Below are positions 33,998 to 44,426 of a DNA stretch of 64,000 bases, in pieces. Position 1 is the stretch's first letter, and each line of letters begins with the position of its first letter. The position numbers and the translations under genes were made by a program. The notes beneath the pieces are model-generated. The model made no database searches and was not told the origin of the DNA. It saw only the letters and a list, made by a program, of their open reading frames with translations. This DNA comes from Lampris incognitus (lineage: Eukaryota > Chordata > Actinopteri > Lampriformes > Lampridae): positions 34,829,095 through 34,893,094 of the forward strand of contig NC_079214.1 of assembly GCF_029633865.1 (NCBI RefSeq), read 5' to 3'.

Positions 33998-35445
33998 CTG
34001 GCAGCTAGAACAGAGAACAAAAAACAGAGGAGACTCAGAGAGAGCTTTAGATCTTAGTGTTGACTTTAACCTTTATTTGTCCAAGGAGGTGTTTTACTGA
34101 ACCACCCAATTTTTTCAGCACCAGCATGCTCCATGTTTCCGCCTGGGAAGCTGGCCAGGACAAAAACTTCCTTCGATTGTTGGCTACATAGCACCATCAC
34201 TGGCATAGACCGAGGGTAAGTGCCTGTCTCAAGTGCACTTGAGAAGCAGTTGGAAAGAAAAAGAGTGTCACTCCCTCTATGCCATCCTGTCCAGATACTC
34301 ACACTAATGACCTTCCAATCAAAAGCTAGTTTCTAAAGCCTCCCATCTACTGCTAACTCAGCCCTCTAAACCACATCCTTTCTCAAGGGTGATTTACAGG
34401 CACACCCACATAAATGACACCGTTCTTATAAATATTGACTGTTTTATTGTGCTGTGTGGAGCAACTGTGTAGCCACAGATGTGCCGGGATGTGCCTGTGC
34501 CATCTAAATCTTAAGATGGCACACCCAGCATGATCATAAAAAATGTACGAGTTAGCTTCCTGCAAATTGAAAAAAAACTTGATATCATTTATTTTTTCTC
34601 ACACTATTGAAATTAATTGGGGGAAAAAAACAACACAATGAATAAAAATAAAACAATTCTTGTTTCATGATTCTTGTTTGCCATATGATAATGATAGGTC
34701 AGATTTTTCTGAGTGGCAATACATTTTGCAAATGGCAGATTGCGAGCAGCCCCTCCTCTTTCACTCGGTGTACAGCCCACACATTGCACAGAGGAACAGA
34801 AGCCTACTTCCCACTAGCTAGCTGCTTTTAATGTAGGTTAAGATAAAAATCATGGTGAAACATAGCAGTTTCCTTAAGTTTGCCCTAAAAAGACATCATG
34901 AGGTGCAGGAGGATGAGAATTCAGCTCAAGTTCAGCCATCATTCTCAACCCAGACACCTGCTGCTGTGCCAGTTTGTCCTCAACAAGTGCCAAGTAGTAA
35001 CTACATGTATGTAATTTCAGTGTTCAACACCAAGCCCCATTGTCTCCTGCTGTAATCATCAAAAGTAAGCTAATTTACAATTTCAGACTCTAAAAGCCAA
35101 AAACAATATTATTGTTTAGTGGGTATAGTTTTTGTTGGGTGTAGAAATGGATTTTACGCTGATGTTGCTGGTGTCTGCCGTGTGTGTGTGTGTGTGTGTG
35201 TGCATGCCTGTGTGTGCGCATGTGTGTAGACAATGGTCATTTTCTTTGTGCATGCTCAGCATGCGTGTGCATGCTGCATGTGTGTGAATATCTGGCTGCT
35301 GTGCCAGGCTATCTGATGCTGTAAATGTTCATCTTGGTACTGTAACGTTACCTCTGAATATGTATAAGCCTTGTATAATTAAACTGTGTTGCATTCAGAC
35401 AAGTATAGTTGTAATGACCTATTTTGACTAACATACACTCACTGG
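33998..35445. other. Probable mctp2 5' UTR intron, unassigned
   Basis: Includes an open frame at 34852-35055 (MVKHSSFLKFALKRHHEVQE) that I cannot assign. It could be a degraded transposon N-terminus. TG-rich stretch at 35180-35240. Confidence 0.35.
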
Positions 35446-36649
35446 CCACTTTATTAGGTACACCTTGCTAATACCGGGTTAGACCCCCTTTTGCCTTCAG
35501 AACTGCCTTAATCCTTCGTGGCATAGATTCAGCAAGGTACTGGAAACATTCCTCAGAGAGTTTGGTCCATATTGACATGATAGCATCACGCAGTTGCTGC
35601 AGATTTGTCGGCTGCACATCCATGATGCGAATCTCCCGGTCCACCACATCCCAAAGGTGCTCTATTGGATTGAGATCTGGTGACTGTGGAGGCCATTTGA
35701 GTACAGTGAACTCATTGTCATGTTCAAGAAACCAGTCTGAGATGATTCGAGCTTTATGACATGGCGCGTTATCCTGCTGGAAGTAGCCATCAGAAGATGG
35801 GAACACTGTGGTCATAAAGGGATGGACATGGTCAGCAACAATCCTCAGGTAGGCTGTGGCGTTGACACGATGCTCAATTGGTACTAAGGGGCCCAAAGTG
35901 TGCCAAGAAAATATCCCCCACACCATTACACCACCAGCCTGAACCGTTGATACAAGGCAGGATGGATCCATGCTTTCATGTTGTTGACGCCAAATTCTGA
36001 CCCTACCATCCGAATGTCGCAGCAGAAATCGAGACTCATCAGACCAGGCAACGTTTTTCCAATCTTCTATTGTCCAATTTTGGTGAGCCTGTGCGAATTG
36101 TAGCCTCAGTTTCCTGTTCTTAGCTGACAGGAGTGGCACCCGGTGTGGTCTTCTGCTGCTGTAGCCCATCTGCCTCAAGGTTCGACGTGTTGTGCGTTCA
36201 GAGATGCTCTTCTGCATACCTCGGTTGTAATGAGTGGTTATTTGAGTTACTGTTGCCTTTCTATCAGCTCGAACCAGTCTGGCCATTCTCCTCTGACCTC
36301 TGGCATCAACAAGGCATTTTTGCCCACAGAACTGCCGCTCACTGGATATTTTCTCTTTTTCGGACCATTCTCTGTAAACCCTAGAGATGGTTGTGCGTGA
36401 AAATCCCAGTAGATCAGCAGTTTCTGAAATACTCAGACCAGCCCGTCTGGCACCAACAACCATGACACGTTCAAAGTCACTTAAATCACCTTTCTTCCCC
36501 ATTCTGATGCTCGGTTTGAACTGCAGCAGATCGTCTTGACCATGTCAACATGCCTAAATGCATTGAGTTGCTGCCATGTGATTGGCTGATTAGAAATTTG
36601 CGTTAACGAGCAGTTGGACAGGTGTGCCTAATAAAGTGGCCGGTGAGTG
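35446..36649 (-). mobile_element. Tc1-like DD36E (Incomer-type) transposon, apparently intact
   Basis: 1204 bp flanked by TA on both sides, with inverted ends of about 29 bp (CACTCACTGGCCACTTTATT at the left; 27 of 29 positions match). It carries one uninterrupted transposase gene on the minus strand. Catalytic spacing is DD36E, which together with the 1.2-kb size fits the published Incomer group of Tc1/mariner elements. It lies between the first coding exon of mctp2 and the likely upstream noncoding exon, in the same orientation as the gene. Confidence 0.92.
35468..36502 (-). CDS. Tc1-like transposase (DD36E), full-length
   Basis: 344 codons starting [20 protein letters not shown]. Residues 1-110 form the bipartite DNA-binding domain ([20 protein letters not shown]). 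The catalytic motifs are [28 protein letters not shown] and [10 protein letters not shown]. Counting gives 36 residues between the second Asp and the Glu instead of 34. The C-terminus, [18 protein letters not shown], is complete. No stop or frameshift is seen. The gene fills almost the whole element, leaving very short untranslated ends. Confidence 0.94.
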   Translation of the reverse strand: MGKKGDLSDFERVMVVGARRAGLSISETADLLGFSRTTISRVYREWSEKEKISSERQFCGQKCLVDARGQRRMARLVRADRKATVTQITTHYNRGMQKSISERTTRRTLRQMGYSSRRPHRVPLLSAKNRKLRLQFAQAHQNWTIEDWKNVAWSDESRFLLRHSDGRVRIWRQQHESMDPSCLVSTVQAGGVMVWGIFSWHTLGPLVPIEHRVNATAYLRIVADHVHPFMTTVFPSSDGYFQQDNAPCHKARIISDWFLEHDNEFTVLKWPPQSPDLNPIEHLWDVVDREIRIMDVQPTNLQQLRDAIMSIWTKLSEECFQYLAESMPRRIKAVLKAKGGLTRY

Positions 36650-37072
36650 TATGTCTTTCAGAACTTGTTAAGTATTATTGGTCTTGGATGGGCTTAGGTC
36701 ACCGGATTTTCTCTGTGCCCACCCATACTGTAATTTCTGCCTACCCGGTTGGTACGTATGGAGTTACACACTACCCACCCAGTCTTATCTGTAGATATTT
36801 AAATGTATTAAGGTGTAGTGGTTATGGGGCTACATAATTCCCCTTTTTGAGCTAGTAGGAACGTTAGTTTACAGCTGCTGTTTCCTCGCTTCGGGTTTAC
36901 AGTGACACACTTCCGCTGCGCGGGTTTGTTGTTGTTGTAATGGTGGAAGGAATAAATGGTGCACGTTGTGTAGCCGAAAGAGAAAGTTGTCACGACCCCT
37001 GCTTGAGCTCCTCTACACCGGTGACCCCGACGTTTGTCTCGGTAGTTATCAGAGACAATCTTTCGAACGAAC

Positions 37073-37434
37073 ATGGTTGACGAAATCAACGTGGTTTCTC
37101 TCAAATTGCCAGAGTTCTGGGAGTCATCGGCAACGACATGGTTCGCCCAGGCGGAAGCGCAGTTTGCTATCCGCAAAATAACGGATGATGCCATTAAATA
37201 CTACTACGTGGTATCGGCGCTCGGATGTTCGACTGCAACTAGAGTGGTGAGTCTCCTTACAAATCCTCCGGCGGCAGACAAATACAAGAGGCTCAAAGAT
37301 AACCTCTTGAAGATTTTTGAACTTTCCGACGCCGAGAGGGCCCACCGTCTCTTTTCTCTGCAAGGCTTGGGTGACAGCAAGCCATCCGAGCTCATGGACA
37401 AAATGCTGCATCTGCTGGGACCGGCGCACACACC
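37073..37434 (+). pseudogene. Gypsy gag N-terminal fragment
   Basis: Starts MVDEINVVSLKLPEFWESSA and includes WFAQAEAQFAIRKITDDAIK and LFSLQGLGDSKPSELMDKML, the usual beginning of fish Gypsy capsid proteins. After LLGPAHT the sequence joins directly to the integrase zinc finger in another frame. The rest of gag, the protease, RT and RNase H are missing. Confidence 0.85.
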
Positions 37435-38413
37435 TGTGTTGAGTGCCAACGCTCCAAAGTGCTCCGGCACGTCAAAGCGCCCCTGATACCTTTCACGGTA
37501 CCTAGAGGAGGTTCGACCACGTGAATGTGGACCTGGTAGGCCCCCTACCCCCCTCCCGTGGTTTCACATACCTGCTCACCATGGTCGACAGGACCACGCG
37601 ATGGCCAGAGGCCGTCCCGCTTTCGTCCACGACAGCGCCTGAGGTTGCCCGAGCGTTCATCGGAACCTGGGTCGCCCGCTTTGGCACCCCATTTGACCTC
37701 TTCTCGGACAGAGGGCCGCAATTCACGTCAGCGCTCTGGGAGGAGATCGCCGCGGGTTTAGGGGTGAGGCTCCATCGCACCACAGCATATCACCCTTAGG
37801 CGAATGGATTGGTCGAGAGGTTCCATCGCTCGATGAAGGCCGCATTGCGGGCTACCCTCAAGGACGACCGCTGGGTCGACAAACTGCCTTGGGTCATGCT
37901 TGGGCTCAGGACGGCTCCCAAGGAGAACCTCCAGTCCTCATCCGCCGAACTGGTCTACGGACAGCCACTTCGGGTCCCGGGGGGATTTCCTTCCCACCGC
38001 CACAGCTCCCTGGTCCGCCAGATGCCAACGGACTGCGCTGCAGGAGGAAGCCAGGGCTTTTGCACCGGTCCCCACTTCTCAGCATAGCGGCTCTCAAGTC
38101 CTATGTCCCCACGGAGCTGCGGTCGGCGGAGTATGTTTTCGTCCGTCACGACGCGCACCGCGGTCCCCTGCAGCCACCCTACGACGGCCCATTTCGGGTA
38201 CGGGACACTGGAGATAAACACTTTGTGGTGGAGGTTGGCAGCAGGCTGGAGCGGGTTTCTGTGTACCGCCTCAAGCCTGCTCACCTGGACTTAGACCGCC
38301 CTGTTGGTCTTGCCCTGCCCCCACGGCGGGGGCGCCCCCCGGCTCTGCCCCCCTCCCCCCGGCGAGCCGCCTCCCGCTTACCCAGCCCCTCCCTTTCCCC
38401 GGTCCAGCTGTGA
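37435..38413 (+). pseudogene. Gypsy integrase remnant with frameshifts and a stop
   Basis: Begins with half of the zinc-binding motif (CVECQRSKV), then RFDHVNVDLVGPLPPS after a frame change. The catalytic core continues YLLTMVDRTTRWPEAVPLSS and FDLFSDRGPQFTSALWEEIA. A TAG interrupts at YHP/ANGL (37797-37799), followed by VERFHRSMKAALRATLKDDR. Another frame change precedes the C-terminal EYVFVRHDAHRGPLQPPYDG block. The remaining catalytic Glu region is recognisable, but the gene is dead. Confidence 0.9.
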
Positions 38414-39743
38414 GGACTCTGCTGCTTTGCCTGCGGTTAACCAGCCCCCAGCTCCTGTTCAGCGGAGCCGTTGGGGCAGAGAGATCCGCCCCCCTCACCA
38501 CACTGACTTTTCGTATTAAGGCGAATTCTGGGGGGACGTGTGTAGCGGTTATGGGGCTAAATAATTCCCCTTATTGAGCTAGTAGGAACGTTAGTTTACA
38601 GCTGCTGTTTCCTCGGTTCGGGTTTACAGTGACACACTTCCGCTGCGCGGGTTTTTTGTTGTAATGGTGGAAGGAATAAATGGTGCACGTTGTGTAGCCG
38701 AAAGAGAAAGTTGTCACGACTCCTGCTTGAGCTCCTCTACAAAGGTATAATGCAATATTTTATTTGGTTTTATCTTATTTTCTGTAAACTTGGTCTGCAA
38801 ACCATATACCCCCACTAAGGAGCACGAGAAAGTGAATGAAAACTACTAAGGTTTTAGAGCTAAATTGCACATCTAAATGTATTTTGAGTGGAAAAACTTA
38901 AATATATGACTTCACCTCAATTAAAGACATCAGTCCTGGACAAAATCTCAACATTTCTGTGCAAATATATTATCTGCATTTCCTAAATCTGCAAACATTG
39001 TACCCTTGCTGGTTGACCTGTGCCATGTAGTGGATGTACTCCAATTGCTTTTGTAATGATATATCACTCATGCAAAATAACCAAGAGTGAGTGTTTCCAT
39101 TCCCATCAGATATGTTCAAAGACACAATCTGATTCCAACCACCAAAACCACATGTACACACACACACACACACCATAAAACATTTGTTTTTTATTAGTTT
39201 TCAAGGGTTAGAAAGCCAGAGCACAATACAGGAAGCAATTTGAAAACAAACTTATGTAACCGGTTGGCCGTATTTCCCATTCCCCAACATCTAAAGCAGC
39301 TGCCCATTTACAGCACTGATGATCAAAGGAAGCAGACTGCCTTGATTGCCCTGCTAAGATTGAAGTGTCTCTCACACACACACACACACTACAGCAGGCC
39401 TTGCTCTGTCATCATAGGGATTGCTAGACTGCCTCTTGGGGTGAAGGACTGTGAGCTGATGTCTTCAACATGGGCCTTGTATAGTTGAGGTAGACAGCAT
39501 GGATGGCAGTGGTAGCCAATAAGACTATAGAGGCCGGTTTAAAGCCCTGTACCATCTGTATACGGTTAGCTTGTCACAATGCTTTATGCTTTACACAAGG
39601 GTTGATAGCCTTTAACACGGTTGATAACAACTGATAACAACCAGCTTTTCCAAATACAGGACACAATAATAATGGTTGGTCTGACAGGGAGTCTCTGGCC
39701 TTCTTAATGGTGCAAATACTAAGCCATCACAATTCATAATTTA

Positions 39744-39875
39744 ATTTAATTTAAACGTTTATTTGGGAAGGGACAATGTACATTAATCAACATTCAAAAC
39801 AAATGTAAATGTATCCGAGTTAGCGAAGAGGCTAGTTTCCATCGGCAGTCCCTTTGCCTGATTTTGTTAGGCATC
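39744..39875 (+). repeat. LINE 3'-UTR-like remnant
   Basis: (AATTT)n followed by 'cgtttatttgggaagggaca' and 'gctagtttccatcggcagtc'. It resembles 3' ends of L2-type fish LINEs. No coding sequence. Confidence 0.4.
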
Positions 39876-40624
39876 CCAGGATGATAAAATAGTACAAATA
39901 ATACACGTGCATGATGATTGTTAAAGCTGGAGTGTGAGACTGCAATGGACCTGAGATTATGTTATAAATTGATGCCAGCAAACAACATCACCAAGGTGGA
40001 CGGTGACACCACCTCTCTCACACTGTCATTATTCAGTGCTCATCACAGCCAGCACAGGTACGCAGGACGTTGTCATGCAAATTTATGAATTTTAAACGAT
40101 GGCGCAATAATATGTGCTTTCATTTTTTTAACAAAATACTGACATTGGTGTGTTTCTCTCAACCTTTCTGTCACCAGGAGATATAAAACACCCATGTAGA
40201 CAAGCAGGTTATGTGAATTGGAAACACTCTGCCTAGTTACCATTGAGGTGTCCATGTGCCAATGCAAATTCAACCGACTGTTCAAAGAGCCCTTCATTAA
40301 CCAGTGGCACAGGCCGTGATTGTACTGATGTTACTGTATGAATGTGAAGCAGGCTGAAGCCAAAACAAAGGAAAGTATTTAGTAAACGCTTCCCCATCGA
40401 AACAAAAGTAAAAAAAAAAAAATGAAAGTTAGATTCATGATGATACGAAAGGGATTGATGACTGCCATTCCTGATTCTTGCTCAAATTCGTTAATTCATG
40501 GATTCATGGATTAAACATTGTACCCTCACATTAAATTTTCAATAAGGTCACAGAGTATAAGTTTACACTCTTCATAATTAGAAACGCTTATTACTGTTAT
40601 TATTATTATTATTATTATAATAAA

Positions 40625-40665
40625 TCACATGTACGTCGCTTTGGATAAAAGCGTCTGCTAAATGA
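40625..40665 (+). repeat. Short conserved repeat tail ('ctttggataaaagcgtctgc')
   Basis: A 40-bp piece well known as a dispersed fish repeat end, right after an (ATT)n run at 40599-40621. The family is not assigned. Confidence 0.5.
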
Positions 40666-41454
40666 AACTGAAAATTGTGATTGTAAATGCTACTGAAAAG
40701 AAAGGCTGTCAGACGGGGATCAGCTACAGTAGTATTCCATAATAAGTGACTTTCAAAATGTCTGGCAAAATCATTCTGAGGATACATTTTTAAAATAATG
40801 TATTTCTCATCTATGTGCAAAAACAAAATTGAGTGCAGCATAAATGCTCTCGAGGGCAAAAAAAACCCCAACAACAACAACAAAAACAAAAAAACCTGAA
40901 GACCATCATCTTTCTCGTACAGCTCAATGGTCAGTGTCAAAAAGGAAGTTAAGAGAAGTGCTAGTGCTGGTGTTGTAACATTAGAGGGGCTGATGAGTCC
41001 GCTGATGGATGGAAGTGATGCGTATTGTTTAAAAGCTATGATATTTAAGTTTTAAAACTTAAAAAGAGCCATCTAGTGTTAAATATAATATATTGTGTGA
41101 AATGTCATAATACAGCCCCATTGGGGATCAAATTTTGTTTGGCGCGTCTCGGTAAGAGGTAGAATGGAAGGAAAGAAGAGAAAAGATGAGGAAAGGAGAG
41201 AAGGAGAGATGAGAAACTGCTTTCTCAAAATGTAAATAGTCACATCAGTTGGTTTGTTTGTTTGCAGTGGCATTATTGGCTGCTGTATCACATGTTTCAT
41301 ACTGCCTTTGTAAATCACTGAAACCATTTGTGACGTTTTAAAAAATGCCTTGGATAAACTCTAATCATCCCACACCGGCCCATGTTGAACCCCCAAGAGA
41401 ATAGACAAATGTAGCAAATGTAATATATTTGGCTCTATCAAAGAAAGTTGAATC

Positions 41455-42350
41455 AGTTCATCTGGACACGTTTCTTGACAGAAACATTTCCTCAATCATC
41501 TAAGTGACCTCTTCAGTCTAAACTGACTGCAAGTAACCCCACCCTTATAAACAACACAGTGGCATAACGACCGAAACCAACGACCAATTTCATATGCAAA
41601 TTACCGTGACCATTAACCAGAGTTTCAGTGGCCATGTGTACTATTCACAGAGGACTGGGGAATATGAAAAGAAGCGGCTGGTGACTTCACATGTTTCAGA
41701 GGAGGCATGTGGTAGTCTGCAGCCCTTCCCAGATTGGCAGAGTGGGTGGAGCAAACGGATTGGGGAATATTTGCAATCACAGCATTATAAGATGGCGACA
41801 GATGTACTCTTAGCCCCCCCCCCCCCCCCCTCGGTTCAGGGATAGTCGTTCCCTCTTCACATAGATGGCCTCTTTGACTCCCCGTTCAAACCAGCATTGC
41901 TCCCTATCGAGGATGCGCATATCCTCAACCTTCAAAGAGTGGCCACTGGCTTGTAGATGGGTGTAGACTGCAGAGTCTTGGCCTGATGTGTTAGCTCTTC
42001 TGTGCTGTGCCATCCTCTTGGCCAGCATCTGTTGGTTTCCCCGATGTACAAGTCATGGCAATCCTCCCAACACTTAATAACATACACTATGTTGGTCTGT
42101 TTGTGCCGGGGGACCCGATCCTTGGGGTGGACCAATTTGTGCTGACAGAGAAAGTACATCCCCTGCTGGGCCTTTTTGACAATTGTGTCTATTGGCGTTT
42201 TCACACTGGCCAAAAAACCCCCTAACATCTGCCTTTGGTCAATGTAAAATCCTTTTCCCACTGGCCAAAAAAACCCTCTAATGTCCGCCTTTGGTCAATG
42301 TAAAAAGGCGGATGTTAGCGGGGGTTTTTTTGGCCAGTAGGAAAGGGTAC
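41455..42350 (-). mobile_element. Penelope-like element fragment with GIY-YIG endonuclease
   Basis: Two overlapping frames encode the C-terminal GIY-YIG domain. The upper one reads HPKDRVPRHKQTNIVYVIKC and CHDLYIGET. The lower one reads LAKRMAQHRRANTSGQDSAV and DREQCWFERGVKEAIYVKRE. The frame break lies near 42028. Penelope-like elements join RT to this nuclease; the RT is not seen here. Sequence at 41460-41600 (TCAGTCTAAACTGACTG palindrome, CTAAGTGACCTCTTC) looks like its 3' region, interrupted by a SINE fragment at about 41665-41800. Confidence 0.8.
41665..41800 (+). mobile_element. SINE family B, 3' fragment
   Basis: 'aaaagaagcggctggtgact' to 'ggattggggaatat', lying inside the Penelope-like fragment. 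It lacks the head. Confidence 0.65.
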
Positions 42351-42354
42351 TAAG

Positions 42355-42439
42355 TTGGATGCCCACCTTAGATCCTGGGAGATTGTGGAACCCAGAAATC
42401 TGTAGGTTTTCACCATAGACACCGTGCTGTTGAGTATGT

Positions 42440-42473
<34 letters not shown>

Positions 42474-43590
42474 GAGGCAGTGTTGGTGGGCTCTCCCTGA
42501 AGTCCACTCATCGTCACTGTTTTCAGCGTGTTCAGCTCCAGGTTGTTATGGTCGCACCAGAGGGCCAGCTGATAAACCTCCTGCCTATATGCAGACTCAT
42601 CGCCATCCTGGATAAGGCCAATGATGGATGTGTCGTCCGCAAACTTCAGGAGTTTAACAAACGGGTCTCCTGAGGTGCAGTCATTTGTGTAGAGAGAGAA
42701 GAGTAGAGTGCCGAGAACACATCCCTGGGGGCTGGTACAGTGAGCCAGGTAAGTTTGGAGTGGAGGATATCTGGGACAATGGTGTTGAATGCTGAGCTGA
42801 GGTCCATAAACAGGACCCTTGCATATTTCCCTGGGAAGTCAAGGTGTTGGAAGATGTAGTGCAATCCCATATTGACTACATCCTCCACTGACCTGTTTGC
42901 TTGGTAGGCAAACTGTAGGGGGTCAAGCAGGGGACCTGTGATTTCCTTCAGGTGGGCCAACACCAGTCTCTTAAAGGATCTCATGACCACAGACATTAAG
43001 GCAATGGGCCTGTAGTCATTTATCCTGTGATATGGGATTTCTTGGGGACCGGGATGATAGTGGAGCTCTTAAACCAGGACGGAACTTCAGACGGCTATAG
43101 TGATCTGTTGAAGATCAGTGTGAAAATGGGGGCCAGCTGGTCAGCACAGACTTTAAGACAGGAAGGTGACACGCCATCCGGGACCGGTGCCTTCCTAGTC
43201 TGTCTCTGGAAGAGCTGGTGCACGTCCTCAACACAGATCCTGGGTGCAGGTGGGGGTTCAGTGGGGAGCGAGGCGTGACTTGCAGGGAGTGCAGATGGTT
43301 GTGTATTATGGCTGGAGAGGTGAGGGGTGTGAAAGTTTGCTTATTAAACCTGCAGTAAAATCCATTTAGATCATCAGCCAGTTGATGGTTCTCTGCAGTG
43401 TGGGGGGAATTGTCTGGTCTCCTGTAGTTGGTAATGTCTTTCAAACCACTCCAGACTGATGATGGTTCGATGGCAGAAAACCTGTTTTTCAATTTTTCAG
43501 AGTAGCACCTTTTTGACTCTCTGGTCTCCTTTGTGAGTGAGAGTGTATTTCTGGCTTTACAGAACGTTTTTCCTGCAACAGAAATAGTTA
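42355..43590 (-). mobile_element. L2/Rex1-like LINE fragment: reverse transcriptase
   Basis: Minus-strand pieces in order are SVWSGLKDITNYRRPDNSPH (43400), then RSFKRLVLAHLKEITGPLLD with PLQFAYQANRSVEDVVNMGL and YARVLFMDLSSAFNTIVPDI (RT palm), LLKFADDTSIIGLIQDGDES (catalytic ADD) and LALWCDHNNLELNTLKT. A TG microsatellite (42442-42471) has expanded inside the coding part, before YRFLGSTISQDLRW. Several frame breaks show it is dead. The left end abuts the Penelope-like fragment. Confidence 0.82.
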
Positions 43591-44426
43591 CACTACAAGA
43601 CCTCCTTTGGATAACGTGATTAATGACTCAGGGAAAATCTAAATAAATATTAGCGAGAGACAGTGAGATATATTATAACCCCGTATAATCAATTTGCCAT
43701 TTCGAAGCAGTTGATTCAGTGAACAATATTCCATGAAACATATACCAACAGAAAATCTTGCCCAACACATGCCTGTTTTTCCATGTTGCTACAACAACAT
43801 CAGTTCACTCCTCTAGCCATAAATATTAGATGTGTAGGGTAAAGGCATGTCATTCATGGCATCTTCAAATAACAAATTGACGCTAAAAATGGTCACGGTT
43901 CATTCAGATCGCCAAGATTATTTCTGCTGATACACCTCATGTTTACATTCCAGATCCAAGATAAGTGGAGAACAGATACTGAAAGAGACTGGACAACATT
44001 CATTCAGGATCAGGTATTCCAGCAAAATGCATGTGTTTGGTTGCACTCAGAAACTACAACTAATATGAGTGAGTATGCACAACTGATCAGCTCTTTCACA
44101 GGGAGAGACAGGGGTGAGCCGAGTGTCCTCTACATCAGTGTGTTCATCTACACCATGTCTCTGGTCCTAGCTTCATCAGAAGTTTCCACTCCCACAGGGG
44201 TTCAATAGCTCGAGTTTGCCTATGATATAGCTCAGGTTAAGCCTTGCCTTGTTTTTTGTTTTTTGTTGTTTTTTTTGTTGTTGTTTTTTTGCTGCTTATT
44301 AAGTTTCCAAGTGTGGTGCCTATTGAATTGTTTGTTCTTGGAGTTTTTGTAGTTCCATTTGTGTCTGTGTGCTTAACAGAAGCTTTACAACCTTTTCTAA
44401 ATCAGACCTGAATTGAAGATGGAATA

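Larger units (their letters stand above)
36814..38741 (+). mobile_element. Gypsy retrotransposon with both LTRs and a large internal deletion
   Basis: The 5' LTR (36814-37017, 204 bp) and 3' LTR (38541-38741, 201 bp) begin TGTAG and end CTCTACA. They differ by about six substitutions and one small indel, roughly 97% identity by eye. A 4-bp target duplication AAGG lies at 36810-36813 and 38742-38745. After the 5' LTR is TGACCCCGACG, placed like a primer site; before the 3' LTR is a GGGGGGACG purine tract. Only the gag start and the integrase remain. The LTR is similar in size and ends to the Gypsy element at 19191. Confidence 0.93.
38746..41454. other. Flank without recognised gene
   Basis: Short CA runs (39156-39172, 39372-39389), the LINE-like remnant at 39744 and the repeat tail at 40625. 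No gene seen. Confidence 0.45.
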
